In this document: piece after piece, positions 18,101 through 26,856 of the stretch
Layout of the letters: the number at the start of each line of letters is the position of its first letter
Numbering within the stretch: the stretch's first letter is position 1
Assembly: GCA_029009115.1 (NCBI GenBank)
Contig: JAQXJU010000007.1
Location: 1 to 53,128, forward strand
DNA: 53,128 nucleotides
Source of the DNA: Bacteroidales bacterium
Lineage (GTDB): Bacteria; Bacteroidota; Bacteroidia; Bacteroidales; UBA932
Direction of reading: 5' to 3'
The notes under the pieces: generated by a model
The model's database searches: none
Told to the model about the DNA's origin: nothing
Seen by the model: only the letters and a program-made list of their open reading frames with translations
Translations under genes and position numbers: made by a program

Positions 18101-18540
18101 CATCTATCAGCGAGTCTGGCCGCATAGGTGGCAAGGCTGACCTCAGCAACGCCCTGTACAACCAGCTGTCATCGGCCTACAGGACTGCAGTAATCCGTGA
18201 CGGCTCTTATCTTGAGATTGTTGATGAACTGACTTCTCTGACCGGCAAGGCTGCTTCGGTCCGCTGGACCTGTGCGAGTGATGCCTCTCCTGAAGTGGTG
18301 TCGGACGGAATTGTGCTTACCGACGGCAATGGCGTGAAGATGAAACTCTCTACCGATGCCCCAGGCGCCGTATTCAGCATATGGCCTGCCGACCCTGCAC
18401 AGTATCCCGGATACACAAGTCCCTTCACGGAGACTGCCGAACTCAAGCAGAATCCGCTTGACGGATATCTGTGCGGATTTGAGTTCAGCATCCCCGCTGG
18501 AGGCAAGTGTACTGTTACGACAACTCTGAAAAAGATGTAA
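15124..18540 (+). CDS. Lipoprotein with FISUMP module fused to a heparinase II/III-like lyase
   Basis: An 1138-aa lipoprotein (lipobox AMASC, Cys20). Residues about 40-280 and 285-498 repeat the fimbrillin-like and FISUMP-like arrangement of the preceding gene (DPVDDVVQLTYP, GWRMPTIEECNSL, GRYWTSS, YYVRPVLP). A Gly/Ser linker at about 499-513 leads to a polysaccharide-lyase-like catalytic part: HPRLFLRAKDI near 545, an alpha/alpha toroid (GNWNQVCLGG, PEGPGYWEYG), and the heparinase II/III motif NHAHMDVGEVVFDAFGTRW near 908. Such enzymes cleave uronate-containing polysaccharides by beta-elimination. The exact substrate is not visible. ATG 15124 is chosen over the TTG two codons upstream. A strong terminator follows at 18591. 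Confidence 0.85.
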   Translation: MKLSKYLLPAVLAALAMASCAPEKIEPQEPEPAPEGFVARATLPEDSRVFFEENSSGGLHPSWQKGDLLRCFLTSGENFNFEVSSVDPSSGVATLVTSSSHEFTPGETVFALYMPDSCVSEYKGGCFDVNLASQGAEGIPAMMLSEAVVQDGPSLHFTMRNGCSVIGIVNPAIGALNANRNLSKVIVSGHELVSAGKVSVEAGALKFEAAVPTVFIEKTVDAPMIASASGISVENPIYIAVPPCRIAKITLVDSKGYIYSYEVNKDAEASTYYRVKDRPFEAVTLPVNTEVLTGGVYWSDRNLGATTVTSGMAAWGDAYQWGNDAILYNSKNYNEKTVELKSEYSDGYAAVTGLNYYNGSTYSKYNETDGKTVLDPVDDVVQLTYPGSGWRMPTIEECNSLTAAASSGSLLSQDTGGSTSYIKYADASGNTVSFVRTYGLSEKAFDTNRGRYWTSSVVSAESDAKRFLKAHYFRINSANTTSGTNLRHLGYYVRPVLPEGSGPGSGSGGGGGYDEPDLPNYNAGRSVAGLPEWNEISVDYTNLTAANHPRLFLRAKDIKTICTRVAGSDYPYLNKLHASIMAGADALVKNTGALKYEITSGGQLLQVSRKALTRIADLAYAYRITGDDKYLQMADFHINTVCDFPDWHSEHFLDVAEMATAVAIGYDWLYCDLPAATLEKARDRLKSYALELASSSNVYSQTGNWNQVCLGGLMCAALAVYEDYPSLCDEVVRKALASNAKEVKAIYAPMGACPEGPGYWEYGTTYQGILNLACETALGTDFELPLVEGFSHAGDYYMFVRGNSGKRFNYSDSGEKDEASLGMWYIAYEKGNGSYLYQDISHLDDGSFSSDPYSFMAMTCCVKMGSFSVTPPSGKIYKSDGANPVLMCRTGWTSNDLYLALKAGMPNINHAHMDVGEVVFDAFGTRWFKDFTYSTDYGELRDLLTASGQSTDQLGNREVDSWRWKIFQYINLSHSTITVNMQNHWPFGCGGVSSISESGRIGGKADLSNALYNQLSSAYRTAVIRDGSYLEIVDELTSLTGKAASVRWTCASDASPEVVSDGIVLTDGNGVKMKLSTDAPGAVFSIWPADPAQYPGYTSPFTETAELKQNPLDGYLCGFEFSIPAGGKCTVTTTLKKM

Positions 18541-18590
18541 GAGCCTTGTCGGGAAGACTCTTGAACAGCCAGGCCGTCTTGTGACTCACG

Positions 18591-18628
18591 TCCCTAGACA
18601 GAAAGTGTCTAGGGATGTAAGTTTTTAT
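18591..18628 (+). terminator. Terminator of the uronate/lyase operon
   Basis: TCCCTAGACA (18591-18600), loop GAAAG, then TGTCTAGGGA (18606-18615) form a perfect 10-bp stem, followed by GTTTTTATT. It lies 50 nt after the lyase stop and just before the convergent SDR gene. Confidence 0.85.
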
Positions 18629-18649
18629 TCGGCTATATGAAGTAACCCT

Positions 18650-19402
18650 TTAGATAACTACAGCTCCGGTGACGGGAATGATGGCTCCGGAAATGTAAGA
18701 TGCCATCTCGCTCGCAAGGAATACGAATGCATTGGCTACATCTTCGGGTTCTGCCATTCTTCCGAGAGGGATGTTTCGAATGATGGGCTGGATCATCTGC
18801 TCCGGAAGGACTGCAACCATATCGGTACGGGTGACTCCGGGAGCAACTGCATTGACTCTGATTCCGTATTTGCCTAGCTCGCGCGAGAGTGACTTGGTGA
18901 GTCCGTTGACAGCGAACTTTGACGCAGGATAGCCGCAGCCGCTGGCCTGGCCGTTGATGCTGACCACGGAGCTGGTGTTGATGATTGAACCGCCTCCGTT
19001 CTCCTTCATAATCTCGGCTGCGGCACGGGTGCAGCTGTAGATGGCTTTGATGTTGAGGTCGAGAATCTTGTCGAAGTCTTCGTCTTTATAGTCGAAAAGC
19101 GACACGTTCTGTGAGATTCCGGCATTGTTGGCAAGAATGTCAATGCTTCCATATTTTTCCTTGATGGCATTGAACTCGGCCGTTACAGCGGCCCTGTCGC
19201 TGAGATTGGGCCAGATGGCTTCGACCTTTGCGTCGGGCATTTCTTCCTTGATTTTGGCAAGGGCTTTAAGGGCTGTCTCTTCGCGAGAGCCGCACAGAAC
19301 AGTCGTGGCGCCTTCTTCGAGAAATCTTTTTACAATTGCGTAGCCTATCCCTCTGGTACCTCCAGTGACTATAGCTACTTTTCCATTGAGTAATCCACTC
19401 AT
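18650..19402 (-). CDS. SDR family oxidoreductase (FabG-like)
   Basis: A 250-aa classical short-chain dehydrogenase: TGGTRGIG cofactor motif, NNAG, a Ser-containing INTSSVVS strand, YPASK catalytic pair, and the APGVTRTDM and FLASEMASYISG tail. The 3-oxoacyl-ACP reductase family is the nearest fit but the substrate is not evident. It is convergent with the uronate operon and separated from it by the terminator, and it starts 27 nt after the HerA-like gene, so it is more likely the third gene of that minus-strand operon than part of uronate use. Confidence 0.82.
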   Translation of the reverse strand: MSGLLNGKVAIVTGGTRGIGYAIVKRFLEEGATTVLCGSREETALKALAKIKEEMPDAKVEAIWPNLSDRAAVTAEFNAIKEKYGSIDILANNAGISQNVSLFDYKDEDFDKILDLNIKAIYSCTRAAAEIMKENGGGSIINTSSVVSINGQASGCGYPASKFAVNGLTKSLSRELGKYGIRVNAVAPGVTRTDMVAVLPEQMIQPIIRNIPLGRMAEPEDVANAFVFLASEMASYISGAIIPVTGAVVI

Positions 19403-19429
19403 AATCAGTTAATTTTTTAATTGGTTTGG

Positions 19430-20980
19430 TTATTTCAGAAGGTTCCCCAGGAGGGACCTTGTAAGTGTTCGTGTTGCTGTGGAAGTGGCACTCTTCACAG
19501 CCTTGCCGGCTATGGTCTTGCCGCTAAGCTTTGTCTTGCTCTTCTTGCCCGTGACCGAGTTTGCAACCTGACTGCCTATGGCGCTGCTCACCGAAGTAAT
19601 GGCAGCCCCAATCGATGCTGCAAGCACTTTGCCGAGTATTCCGGACTTGCCCTTGGTGCCGGCTTTCTGCCTGCTCTGTTGCACTTCTTCGGCCTTGCTG
19701 CTTTCTTGGAGCAGGACTTCGAAGGCGCTCTCTCGGTCTATCTGCTTGTCGTACTTTCCGTAGAGCAGCGATGAGTTGATGCACTGCTGCCTCTGGGCAG
19801 GAGTAATGGCTCCTATCTGGCTGAGAGGGAAGAGGATACGGGCTCTCTCCACTATGGCAGGGGCTCCCTTTTCGTCGAGGAAGGACACCAGGGCCTCGCC
19901 TGTCTGGAGCTCCATTATCGCATCGGCGGTCTTGAAGGCAGGGTTGGGCCTGAAGGTTTCGGCAGCTGCCCTGACTGCCTTCTGGTCCTTGGGCGTGAAT
20001 GCACGCAGGGCGTGCTGTATGCGGTTGCCGAGCTGGCCGAGTATGCTGTCGGGGATGTCTGTGGGGTTCTGGGTTACGAAATATACTCCGACACCCTTGG
20101 ATCGAATCAGACGTACCACCTGTTCAATTTTGTCAACAAGGGCCTTGGGGGTGTCGTCGAACAGGGTGTGTGCTTCGTCGAAGAAAAAGACGAGTTTGGG
20201 CAGGTCCATATCTCCCACTTCAGGAAGCTGGGCGTAGAGGCTCGACAGCAGCCACAGCAGGAAGGTCGAGTAGAGCTTTGGCTTGAGCATCAGCCTGTCT
20301 GCTGCCAGAACGTTCATCACTCCCTTGCCGCCCTGGGTCTGCAACAGGTCGAAGATGTCGAAGGAGGGCTCGGCAAAGAACTTGTCCGCCCCTTCGTTCT
20401 CAAGCCCGAGCAAGGCCCTCTGGATGGCTCCTATGCTTGCGGAACTGATGTTTCCGTAGTGTGTCTGGAGTTCGCCGGAGTGCTCTCCCACATAAGTCAG
20501 CATAGAGCGGAGGTCCTTGATGTCAATCAGCAGGAGTCCGCGCTCGTCAGCTACCCTGAATATTATGTCTAAGATTCCGGACTGTACGTCGTTGAGCCCC
20601 ATCAGGCGCGACAGGAGTTGGGGACCCATATCAGATATGGTGGTTCGCATAGGGTGACCCTGCTCGCCGAAAACGTCGAAGAAGCGAACCGGGCAGGCCG
20701 TGAAGCCAGGCTCGGCGATTCCGAATTCGGCACAACGTTTCTCTATGAAGGGAGTCAGGCAGCCGCTCTGGCTTATGCCGGACAAATCGCCCTTCATATC
20801 GGCCATAAAGCATGGAACTCCGGCCTGACAGAAGGTTTCGGCCAGTACCTGCAGGGTTACAGTCTTTCCTGTGCCGGTTGCTCCGGCTATCAGCCCGTGG
20901 CGGTTTGCCATTTTGCCGCATATCGAAATGGGACCGTTGGGTCCGTGGGCTACATACAATCCATATCTGTTGTCGTACAT
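19430..20980 (-). CDS. HerA-like ATPase, DUF853 family
   Basis: A 516-aa P-loop ATPase of the DUF853 (YjgR) family, related to HerA/FtsK translocases. Walker A GATGTGKT is at 33-40, and the Walker B strand [13 protein letters not shown] is near residue 260, followed by [20 protein letters not shown]. The last about 90 residues are basic, Ser/Thr-rich and probably disordered or DNA-binding. I start at ATG 20980, which overlaps the end of the upstream flavoprotein by 31 bp; a longer version would start inside that gene. The cellular role of DUF853 proteins is not established. Confidence 0.88.
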   Translation of the reverse strand: MYDNRYGLYVAHGPNGPISICGKMANRHGLIAGATGTGKTVTLQVLAETFCQAGVPCFMADMKGDLSGISQSGCLTPFIEKRCAEFGIAEPGFTACPVRFFDVFGEQGHPMRTTISDMGPQLLSRLMGLNDVQSGILDIIFRVADERGLLLIDIKDLRSMLTYVGEHSGELQTHYGNISSASIGAIQRALLGLENEGADKFFAEPSFDIFDLLQTQGGKGVMNVLAADRLMLKPKLYSTFLLWLLSSLYAQLPEVGDMDLPKLVFFFDEAHTLFDDTPKALVDKIEQVVRLIRSKGVGVYFVTQNPTDIPDSILGQLGNRIQHALRAFTPKDQKAVRAAAETFRPNPAFKTADAIMELQTGEALVSFLDEKGAPAIVERARILFPLSQIGAITPAQRQQCINSSLLYGKYDKQIDRESAFEVLLQESSKAEEVQQSRQKAGTKGKSGILGKVLAASIGAAITSVSSAIGSQVANSVTGKKSKTKLSGKTIAGKAVKSATSTATRTLTRSLLGNLLK

Positions 20981-22176
20981 ATATCTTTGTTTATTATGTA
21001 TTCTGCTATACCATTGGCGGCGCACCAGCCTGTAGTCCAGGCGGCCTGAAGATTGAAACCTCCTGTGACGGCATCAATGTCAAGGACTTCTCCTGCAAAG
21101 AAGACAGAGGGGGAGTCTTTGAGATTCAGTCTCTTGGGGTCCACAGCCTTGAGTGACACTCCTCCGCAAGTGACGAACTCTTCCTTGAAGCGAACCCTGC
21201 CGGTAATTCTGTGAGGGTCTGAGCAGAGGGTGGATACTAGTCTCGATAAGCCCTTGCCTGAGAGTTCCGTCCATCTGCATTCAGGTCTGCAGCCGCTACG
21301 CACAACGAGGTATTTCCAAAGCCTTTCTGGGATTCCTTCTAAAGTAACGCTTGAAATATATTTATGCGGATTTGTCTCGGCTGCTTCTTTAAGGCGCAGG
21401 CGGCATTCTTCGTCATTAAGAGCGCACCAGTTTACAAGAAGAGGAGAGGCATAGCCCCGCTCAGAGAGCAGCCTTGCCGCGTTTGCGCTGAGTTTCAGGG
21501 CTGCGGGTCCGCTCATCCCCCAGTCGGTAAGGAGAAGCGGGCCTCGGGCGCTGATTCCCGTTGCGGGTATGACGAGCCTTGCATCGGGTACTGTGATTCC
21601 GCTCAGGCTCTTGAGCTTTTCGTCCTCAATCCTGAAGGTGAAAAGCGAGGGGCAGGGGGCTGTGTACTCTGCACCTGCCGACTCGAGAAGGGAGAGAATC
21701 TCTGGACTGTTGCACCCGCCGGTGGCGACAAGTACGCAATCTGCCTTCAACTGGTTGATTCCGCTGAGCTTGCTGTGGGTCTGTATCCGCACGCCGCCTG
21801 CTTCGAGGGCACGCATCAGAGTCCATACCACGTCCCGCGCATCGTTGCTGGAGGGGAAGACCCGTCCGTCGGGGAGGACCGTAAGCGGAAGGCCTTCGGT
21901 GCGGAACCATTCCATAGTCTCCCGGGGGCCGAAATGCTTTAGAAGACGCTTCATCAGGCCCGATCCCCGGGGATATACCTCTTCGAGCGAACGTACTCCC
22001 TCGAATGTGTTGGTAAGATTGCATCGGCCACCACCGGTTACAGAAAGCTTGGCCATCGGAGAAGAACTGCCTTCATATACGGTCACTTCCGCTTCAGGAA
22101 GGAGGCGGGATATCCGGGCGGCGGCAAAACATCCTGCGGCACCGGCTCCTATTACAGCGATTGAAGGCCGTTTCAT
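20950..22176 (-). CDS. BaiN/RdsA-family NAD(P)/FAD-dependent oxidoreductase
   Basis: A 408-aa HI0933-like flavoprotein. The FAD-binding [13 protein letters not shown] is at the N terminus, followed by [18 protein letters not shown], and the C-terminal [25 protein letters not shown], all characteristic of the family. Members of this family include BaiN (bile acid reductase in clostridia), but the substrate here is unknown. ATG 22176 ([10 protein letters not shown]) is chosen over an upstream in-frame codon at 22209 because the FAD motif should be near the start. First gene of a minus-strand operon with the HerA-like and SDR genes. Confidence 0.88.
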   Translation of the reverse strand: MKRPSIAVIGAGAAGCFAAARISRLLPEAEVTVYEGSSSPMAKLSVTGGGRCNLTNTFEGVRSLEEVYPRGSGLMKRLLKHFGPRETMEWFRTEGLPLTVLPDGRVFPSSNDARDVVWTLMRALEAGGVRIQTHSKLSGINQLKADCVLVATGGCNSPEILSLLESAGAEYTAPCPSLFTFRIEDEKLKSLSGITVPDARLVIPATGISARGPLLLTDWGMSGPAALKLSANAARLLSERGYASPLLVNWCALNDEECRLRLKEAAETNPHKYISSVTLEGIPERLWKYLVVRSGCRPECRWTELSGKGLSRLVSTLCSDPHRITGRVRFKEEFVTCGGVSLKAVDPKRLNLKDSPSVFFAGEVLDIDAVTGGFNLQAAWTTGWCAANGIAEYIINKDICTTTDMDCM

Positions 22177-22196
22177 CAGTTTGTGCAATACGCTTC

Positions 22197-22205
22197 GCGA
22201 AGATA
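22197..22205 (-). promoter_or_regulatory. Possible -7 box of the BaiN-like operon
   Basis: TATCTTCGC on the minus strand, one mismatch from TAnnTTTGC, 20 nt before ATG 22176. Confidence 0.35.
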
Positions 22206-22219
22206 ACAATTTATATGAT

Positions 22220-22228
22220 TATATTTGC
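22220..22228 (+). promoter_or_regulatory. -7 box of the nucleoside-kinase gene
   Basis: TATATTTGC, a full consensus match, 18 nt before ATG 22247. It shows that the long upstream extension of the reading frame is not translated. Confidence 0.6.
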
Positions 22229-22246
22229 ATTCCCAATTCTCCAGCA

Positions 22247-23914
22247 ATGCTCAATATCTATTGTAAGAACACAGGAAAGACCCTTCGCTTTCAGGAAGGT
22301 ACCACTCTCCTGGAGATGTTGCCGTCCTTCGGTATCGACAACCCCTATCCTATCATTTCGGCCAAGGTCAACAATGTGTCCCAGGGCCTAAAGTTTAAAG
22401 TTTACAATAACCGCGACGTAGAGTTCCTGGACTTCCGCGACCACAGTGGCCGGAGGGTGTATTTCCGCTCTCTGTGCTTCCTTCTGTGCAAGGCGGCCGA
22501 AGACGTTTTTCCTGGGTCGAGGATTCAGATAAAGCACCCCATATCAAACGGTTACTTCTGCCAGCTCGAGAAGGCTGACGGGGGAGAGGTCTGCGCTTCC
22601 GACGTTGAGAGGCTTCGCAGGAGAATGGAAGAAGTGGTTGCCGGGGATCTGCCCTTCCACCGCTATGAGGTACGCACCTCCGATGCAATTGAGCGTTTCC
22701 GCGAAAAAGGGTATGACGACAAGGTGAAACTCCTCGAGACCTGCGGCCAGCCCTATATTGATTACTATACCCTGGGCGACAGTGCCGACTACTACTACGG
22801 CAGGCTCGTTCCTTCGGCTGGTTATCTCAAGATCTGGGGCCTGGACCCCTACGAGGGAGGGATGCTGATCAGGCTCCCCAAGGCATCAAAGCCCGATGAA
22901 CTCAACGAAATTATTCCCCAGCCCAAGACCTTCGACGTCTTCACCGAAGACCTGAAATGGAACAGGATTATGGGGCTTAGCTGTGTCGGTGATGTAAATC
23001 TGGCCTGCCAGAAGGGGAATGCCACCGAACTGATTCAGGTGGCCGAAGCCCTGCAGGAGAAAAAACTCGTTCAGATAGCAGAAGAAATCGAGAAGCGCTA
23101 CAATGACCCCGAGAATCCCGTAAGGGTGGTTCTGATAACCGGCCCCAGCAGCAGCGGAAAGACAACCGTCACAAAGCGTCTAAGCGTCCAGCTCAAGGCC
23201 TGTGGCCTGAGGCCAGTGTCGTTCTCGACCGACGATTACTTTGTCAACAGGGTCGATACCCCCAAGTTGCCTGACGGGCGATACGACTTCGACAATTTTG
23301 ATACGGTTGACCACGCAGCCCTCGAAAGAGATGTCCTCTCTATGCTTGCAGGCGAAGAAGTCGAGGTTCCTGAATACAACTTCGTAAGCGGCCGCAGGGA
23401 GTACAACGGGCGCCGCATTCGCCTTGGCGAGGGGAACGTGCTCATAATAGAGGGTATCCACGCCCTGAACCCCGCACTGATAAGCCACGTCGATCCGTCG
23501 TGCCAGTTCAAGATTTTCATCTCTACCCTGACCTGCATTCCCCTGGACTCGCACAACTGGATTCCCACCAGCGACAACCGCCTTCTCAGGCGTATTGTCA
23601 GAGATTACAACAAGGGAGCATTTTCGGCTAGGGAAACAATCAGCCAGTGGCCCAGCGTACGCGATGCCGAACTCAAGTGGATATATCCTTTCCAGGAGAC
23701 AGCCGACGTGATGTTCAACTCCGCCTACCTTGTAGAATTCGCCGTTCTGCGCAGTCACGCGGAACCCATCCTCGCATCTGTTCCAAAGGACTGTCCGGAG
23801 TATGCCGAGGCTCACCGTCTTTTGAAGTTCATCCACTTCTTCACCCCCGTTTCTGACAAGGATGTGCCTGCCACATCTCTGCTCAGAGCCTTTATCGGTG
23901 GCGGAAGTCTCTAA
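22247..23914 (+). CDS. Nucleoside (uridine-kinase-like) kinase with TGS-type N-terminal domain
   Basis: A 555-aa protein. The N terminus (about 1-70) resembles the TGS/ThrRS-like segment found in a family annotated as nucleoside kinase; the C-terminal half carries a phosphoribulokinase/uridine-kinase fold, with Walker A GPSSSGKTT near residue 299, then FSTDDYFVNR, and LIIEGIHALNP. Family knowledge suggests phosphorylation of uridine/cytidine or a related nucleoside, but the exact substrate is not proven. The frame is open for 226 further codons upstream, antisense to the flavoprotein, but the promoter at 22220 and the ATG at 22247 set the start. It is monocistronic and followed by a repeat-rich intergenic region. 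Confidence 0.87.
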   Translation: MLNIYCKNTGKTLRFQEGTTLLEMLPSFGIDNPYPIISAKVNNVSQGLKFKVYNNRDVEFLDFRDHSGRRVYFRSLCFLLCKAAEDVFPGSRIQIKHPISNGYFCQLEKADGGEVCASDVERLRRRMEEVVAGDLPFHRYEVRTSDAIERFREKGYDDKVKLLETCGQPYIDYYTLGDSADYYYGRLVPSAGYLKIWGLDPYEGGMLIRLPKASKPDELNEIIPQPKTFDVFTEDLKWNRIMGLSCVGDVNLACQKGNATELIQVAEALQEKKLVQIAEEIEKRYNDPENPVRVVLITGPSSSGKTTVTKRLSVQLKACGLRPVSFSTDDYFVNRVDTPKLPDGRYDFDNFDTVDHAALERDVLSMLAGEEVEVPEYNFVSGRREYNGRRIRLGEGNVLIIEGIHALNPALISHVDPSCQFKIFISTLTCIPLDSHNWIPTSDNRLLRRIVRDYNKGAFSARETISQWPSVRDAELKWIYPFQETADVMFNSAYLVEFAVLRSHAEPILASVPKDCPEYAEAHRLLKFIHFFTPVSDKDVPATSLLRAFIGGGSL

Positions 23915-23980
23915 GAGATGCCTTTCCCCTTTACAAGGCATTTGGGGGGAGGTTGCTGGCCTCGAATCTCGAAATAGTGC

Positions 23981-24250
23981 CCTCGTGAAATTCACCTTTC
24001 GGGCTGACCCACTTCAGAATACCCTCAGAGGCACATCGTCTTTCGAGGTGAATTTCACCGGTTGGAGGCCCCCCTGTCAGAAGTACCCCAGAGGCCGATT
24101 AGGTGACCTCGTGAAATTCACCTTCCGGGCCGACCCCCTTCAGAGTACCCTCAGAGGCACATTGGCTTTCAAGGTGAATTTCACCGGTCGAGGCAATCCC
24201 TGCCAGAAGTGCCTCTGGGGCCGGTCGGGTAATTCCGTGAAATCACTATT
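23981..24250. repeat. Tandem 126-bp repeat with palindromic GGTGAA dyads
   Basis: A unit of 126 bp starts at 23981 and again at 24107, with a degenerate third beginning near 24233. Each full unit carries two near-identical palindromes: GTGAAATTCACC at 23985-23996 and 24111-24122, and GGTGAATTTCACC at 24047-24059 and 24173-24185. The latter is a 13-bp dyad of GGTGAA half-sites around one central base. The remaining sequence between dyads (for example CAGAGGCACAT) is also shared. The frame stays open across the repeats on the plus strand, since 126 is a multiple of three, but no promoter or credible protein family supports translation. Confidence 0.8.
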
Positions 24251-24308
24251 CGGAGATCTCAGAAACCCCTCAGAACCTCACACCACTCACCCTCAATGAA
24301 AGAAACAA

Positions 24309-24331
24309 TTTTGTTATATACCTTAACAAAA
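24309..24331 (-). terminator. AT-rich dyad after thrA
   Basis: TTTTGTTA (24309-24316) pairs with TAACAAAA (24324-24331). It lies 13 nt beyond the thrA stop on the minus strand and is followed by TTGTTTCTTTC. Weak but possible intrinsic terminator. Confidence 0.4.
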
Positions 24332-24343
24332 ATGTTAATATCG

Positions 24344-26782
24344 TTAATTGATATTAGCTATGCTTATTATGTCGGCAAATACACCTGCTGCGGTCACAGA
24401 AGCACCTGCTCCGTAGCCCTGAATGAGCATAGGGTGGTCGTGGTATCTGTCGGTGGTCAGAAGGACTATGTTGTTCGAGCCTTCGAGTTTGTAGAACGAG
24501 TGGCCTTCCTTGAATTCACGCAGTGCCACCGAGTACTTGCCCGGCTCTATCGAGGCAACGAATCTCCAGACCTTGTGCTCCCTCTCGAGTCTCTTCCTTT
24601 CGGCTTCGAAACCTGCGTCGAGGCTCGGAAGCTTCTGCCAGAATTCTTCAAGAGAACATTTGAACATCTCGTCGGGGATGAAGAGTTCTGCCTTGACATC
24701 TTCCTGGTTTACGACGTATCCGGCCTCTCTGGCAAGTATCACAAGCTTTCTGATTACATCCTTGCCCGAAAGGTCTATCCTGGGGTCTGGCTCTGAATAG
24801 CCCTGCTCCTTGGCAAGACGCACGGTTTCGCTGAAGGGAGTGTCGCTTGATATCGTGTTGAATATGAAATTCAGGGTACCGCTTACAACTGCCTCTATCT
24901 TATCTACCTTGTCGCCGCTCTTTCGCAGGGCATTTATGGTATTGATGATGGGCAGACCGGCTCCTACATTGGTCTCGAAGAGGAATTTGACATTGCGTCT
25001 GCGGGCAAGGTCCTTCAGTCCGGCGTAATTGGAGTATTCCGACGAAGCGGCTATCTTGTTGGCGGTTACAACCGAAATGCCGTGTTCGAAGAAATCTTTG
25101 TAAAGGCCTGCGACCTCTTCGCTGGCAGTGCAGTCCACGAATACCGAATTGAATATGTTCATCCCTATTACCTCGTCTCTGAGCTGGCTCAGATTCAGGG
25201 GCTTTGCCCTGGAGAGCAGGGCTTTTATGTCGGAAATGTCAAGCCCGTCACGGTCGAACACTCCGCAACTGCTCCGGGCTATGCCTACGACGTTGAGTTT
25301 AAGGTTGTTCTCTTTCATCAGCTTGGCCGACTGGCTGGCAAGCTGGCCAAGCAGGCTGCCTCCTACGGTTCCGACTCCGCAGATAAACAGGTTGAGTTCC
25401 TGATATACCGACAGGAAGAATGAATCGTGCAGGGCATTGAGAGCCTTCCTGAGGTTCTCCCTTTCAATTACTATAGAGATGTTGCTGTCGCCAACGCCCT
25501 GTGCGCTTGCCACAACGTTGATGGAGTTGCGTCCAATCACGCTGAAAAGCTTGCCGGCCGTTCCGGGGTTGCTGCGTATCTGTTCTCCGACCACGGCCAC
25601 GGTAGCCATATTGCGGTGCACCTCGACCCGCGACATTGCCCCTGCTGCAATCTCGTGCTCGAATTCCTTCTCAATCAATTCTTTAGCCAGGTCTGCCTGT
25701 TCTTCTCTGATACCCAGAGAGATGTTGGTTTCAGACGAAGACTGGCTCACAAGGAACACGCTGATGTCGTGGTGGGCAAGTGCCCTGAAGATGCGGCTGT
25801 CGATACCAACGATACCGGCCATCGAAGGCCCCGAGACGCTCACTATGCAGACATTGTCGATGGAGGAGATTCCTGTAACCGCCCTTTCGGAGCGTGAACG
25901 CTCGCGGCGTATCACTGAGCCTTTTGCCGAAGGATTGAAGGTGTTCTTTATATAAATGGGTATATCCTTTTGACTTACAGGATATAATGCTGGCGAATAT
26001 ATGACCTTGGCTCCGAAGTTGCATAACTCCATCGCTTCGGTGAAACTGAGTTCGTCTATAACGTAAGAGGTGCTTATGATTTTGGGATCGGCCGTCATGA
26101 AGCCGTCAACGTCGGTCCATATCTCAAGGCTTTCGGCATTGAGCGAGGCGGCTATGATGCTGGCAGTGTAGTCCGAACCTCCACGACCGAGATTGGTCAC
26201 GGCTCCACTTACAGCATCGGTTGAGATGAATCCAGGAACAACTGCTACTTCAGATTCTTGACCAAATCCTTCAAAGGCCTCCGCTACGAGCTTGCAAGTC
26301 AGTTCGTCGTCAAGCATGGTCCTCGAGTCAATCTTCCTGGTTTTGATGAATTCCAGCGAGTCCATAAGGCGGGAGCCTTCGAGAAGGGTGCTCACGATCT
26401 TTGCCGACATCCTCTCGCCGTAGCTCACAATCTGGGCGGCTGTCTTCTCGGGGAGCACTCCAAGGGTGCATACCCCGTCGAGCAGGCTGCCGAGTTCGGA
26501 GAGCATCTGCCTGAGTTCGACTTCGAGTGAGGCGTAGCCCGGGCGTGCTGAGGCCAGCGAGGCCAGGTCCAAGTGCCTCTTACCTATTCCGGCAATTATA
26601 TCCCGGTATCCGGTTCGGCCTTCGGAGGCGAGTTTCGATGCCTCCATAAGCAAATCGGTAACTCCCGAACAGGCTGAGACTACGACTATGGTTGCTCCGC
26701 TGCGGGAGCCTACTATCTTCTGGACATTGAGAAGGGGCTCGGAAGAGCCGACGGATGTACCTCCGAATTTGATTACTTTCAT
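24344..26782 (-). CDS. thrA: Bifunctional aspartokinase / homoserine dehydrogenase
   Basis: An 812-aa fusion catalysing the first and third steps from aspartate to homoserine, the branch toward threonine and methionine. The kinase part starts MKVIKFGGTSVGSS and has GRGGSDYTA; two ACT-type regulatory segments follow (about 320-460, for example VSGPSMAGIVGIDSRIF); the homoserine dehydrogenase part begins near 465 with FICGVGTVGGSL and holds VTANKIAAS and the FETNVGAGLP motif. ATG 26782 gives the canonical start; an in-frame extension to 26893 crosses the promoter and the divergent gene. Length fits the ThrA/MetL family. Confidence 0.95.
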   Translation of the reverse strand: MKVIKFGGTSVGSSEPLLNVQKIVGSRSGATIVVVSACSGVTDLLMEASKLASEGRTGYRDIIAGIGKRHLDLASLASARPGYASLEVELRQMLSELGSLLDGVCTLGVLPEKTAAQIVSYGERMSAKIVSTLLEGSRLMDSLEFIKTRKIDSRTMLDDELTCKLVAEAFEGFGQESEVAVVPGFISTDAVSGAVTNLGRGGSDYTASIIAASLNAESLEIWTDVDGFMTADPKIISTSYVIDELSFTEAMELCNFGAKVIYSPALYPVSQKDIPIYIKNTFNPSAKGSVIRRERSRSERAVTGISSIDNVCIVSVSGPSMAGIVGIDSRIFRALAHHDISVFLVSQSSSETNISLGIREEQADLAKELIEKEFEHEIAAGAMSRVEVHRNMATVAVVGEQIRSNPGTAGKLFSVIGRNSINVVASAQGVGDSNISIVIERENLRKALNALHDSFFLSVYQELNLFICGVGTVGGSLLGQLASQSAKLMKENNLKLNVVGIARSSCGVFDRDGLDISDIKALLSRAKPLNLSQLRDEVIGMNIFNSVFVDCTASEEVAGLYKDFFEHGISVVTANKIAASSEYSNYAGLKDLARRRNVKFLFETNVGAGLPIINTINALRKSGDKVDKIEAVVSGTLNFIFNTISSDTPFSETVRLAKEQGYSEPDPRIDLSGKDVIRKLVILAREAGYVVNQEDVKAELFIPDEMFKCSLEEFWQKLPSLDAGFEAERKRLEREHKVWRFVASIEPGKYSVALREFKEGHSFYKLEGSNNIVLLTTDRYHDHPMLIQGYGAGASVTAAGVFADIISIANIN

Positions 26783-26835
26783 TGACTTTGGCTTTGGCAG
26801 TTCCACAGTGGGCAAAAGCCCGACGCGCAAAACGT

Positions 26836-26844
26836 ACAAATTTA
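26836..26844 (-). promoter_or_regulatory. -7 box of thrA
   Basis: TAAATTTGT on the minus strand fits TAnnTTTGY and lies 53 nt before the thrA ATG. It overlaps the expected upstream half of the divergent promoter at 26857. Confidence 0.5.
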
Positions 26845-26856
26845 GCGAATAATCCG

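Noticed and set aside
18650..19402. SDR gene as part of the uronate operon
   Set aside because: It is on the opposite strand, beyond the strong terminator, and lies 27 nt after the HerA-like gene instead.
21569..22246. 226-codon in-frame extension upstream of the nucleoside kinase
   Set aside because: It lies antisense to the flavoprotein gene; a consensus -7 box at 22220 and an ATG at 22247 give a proper start that matches the family N terminus.
23981..24250. CRISPR array
   Set aside because: Only two to three 126-bp units, with no short identical repeats separated by unique spacers and no cas genes.
23862..24299. 145-codon plus-strand open frame over the 126-bp repeats
   Set aside because: It overlaps the end of the kinase gene, has no promoter or family match, and the open frame is explained by the 126-bp (multiple of three) tandem repeat.
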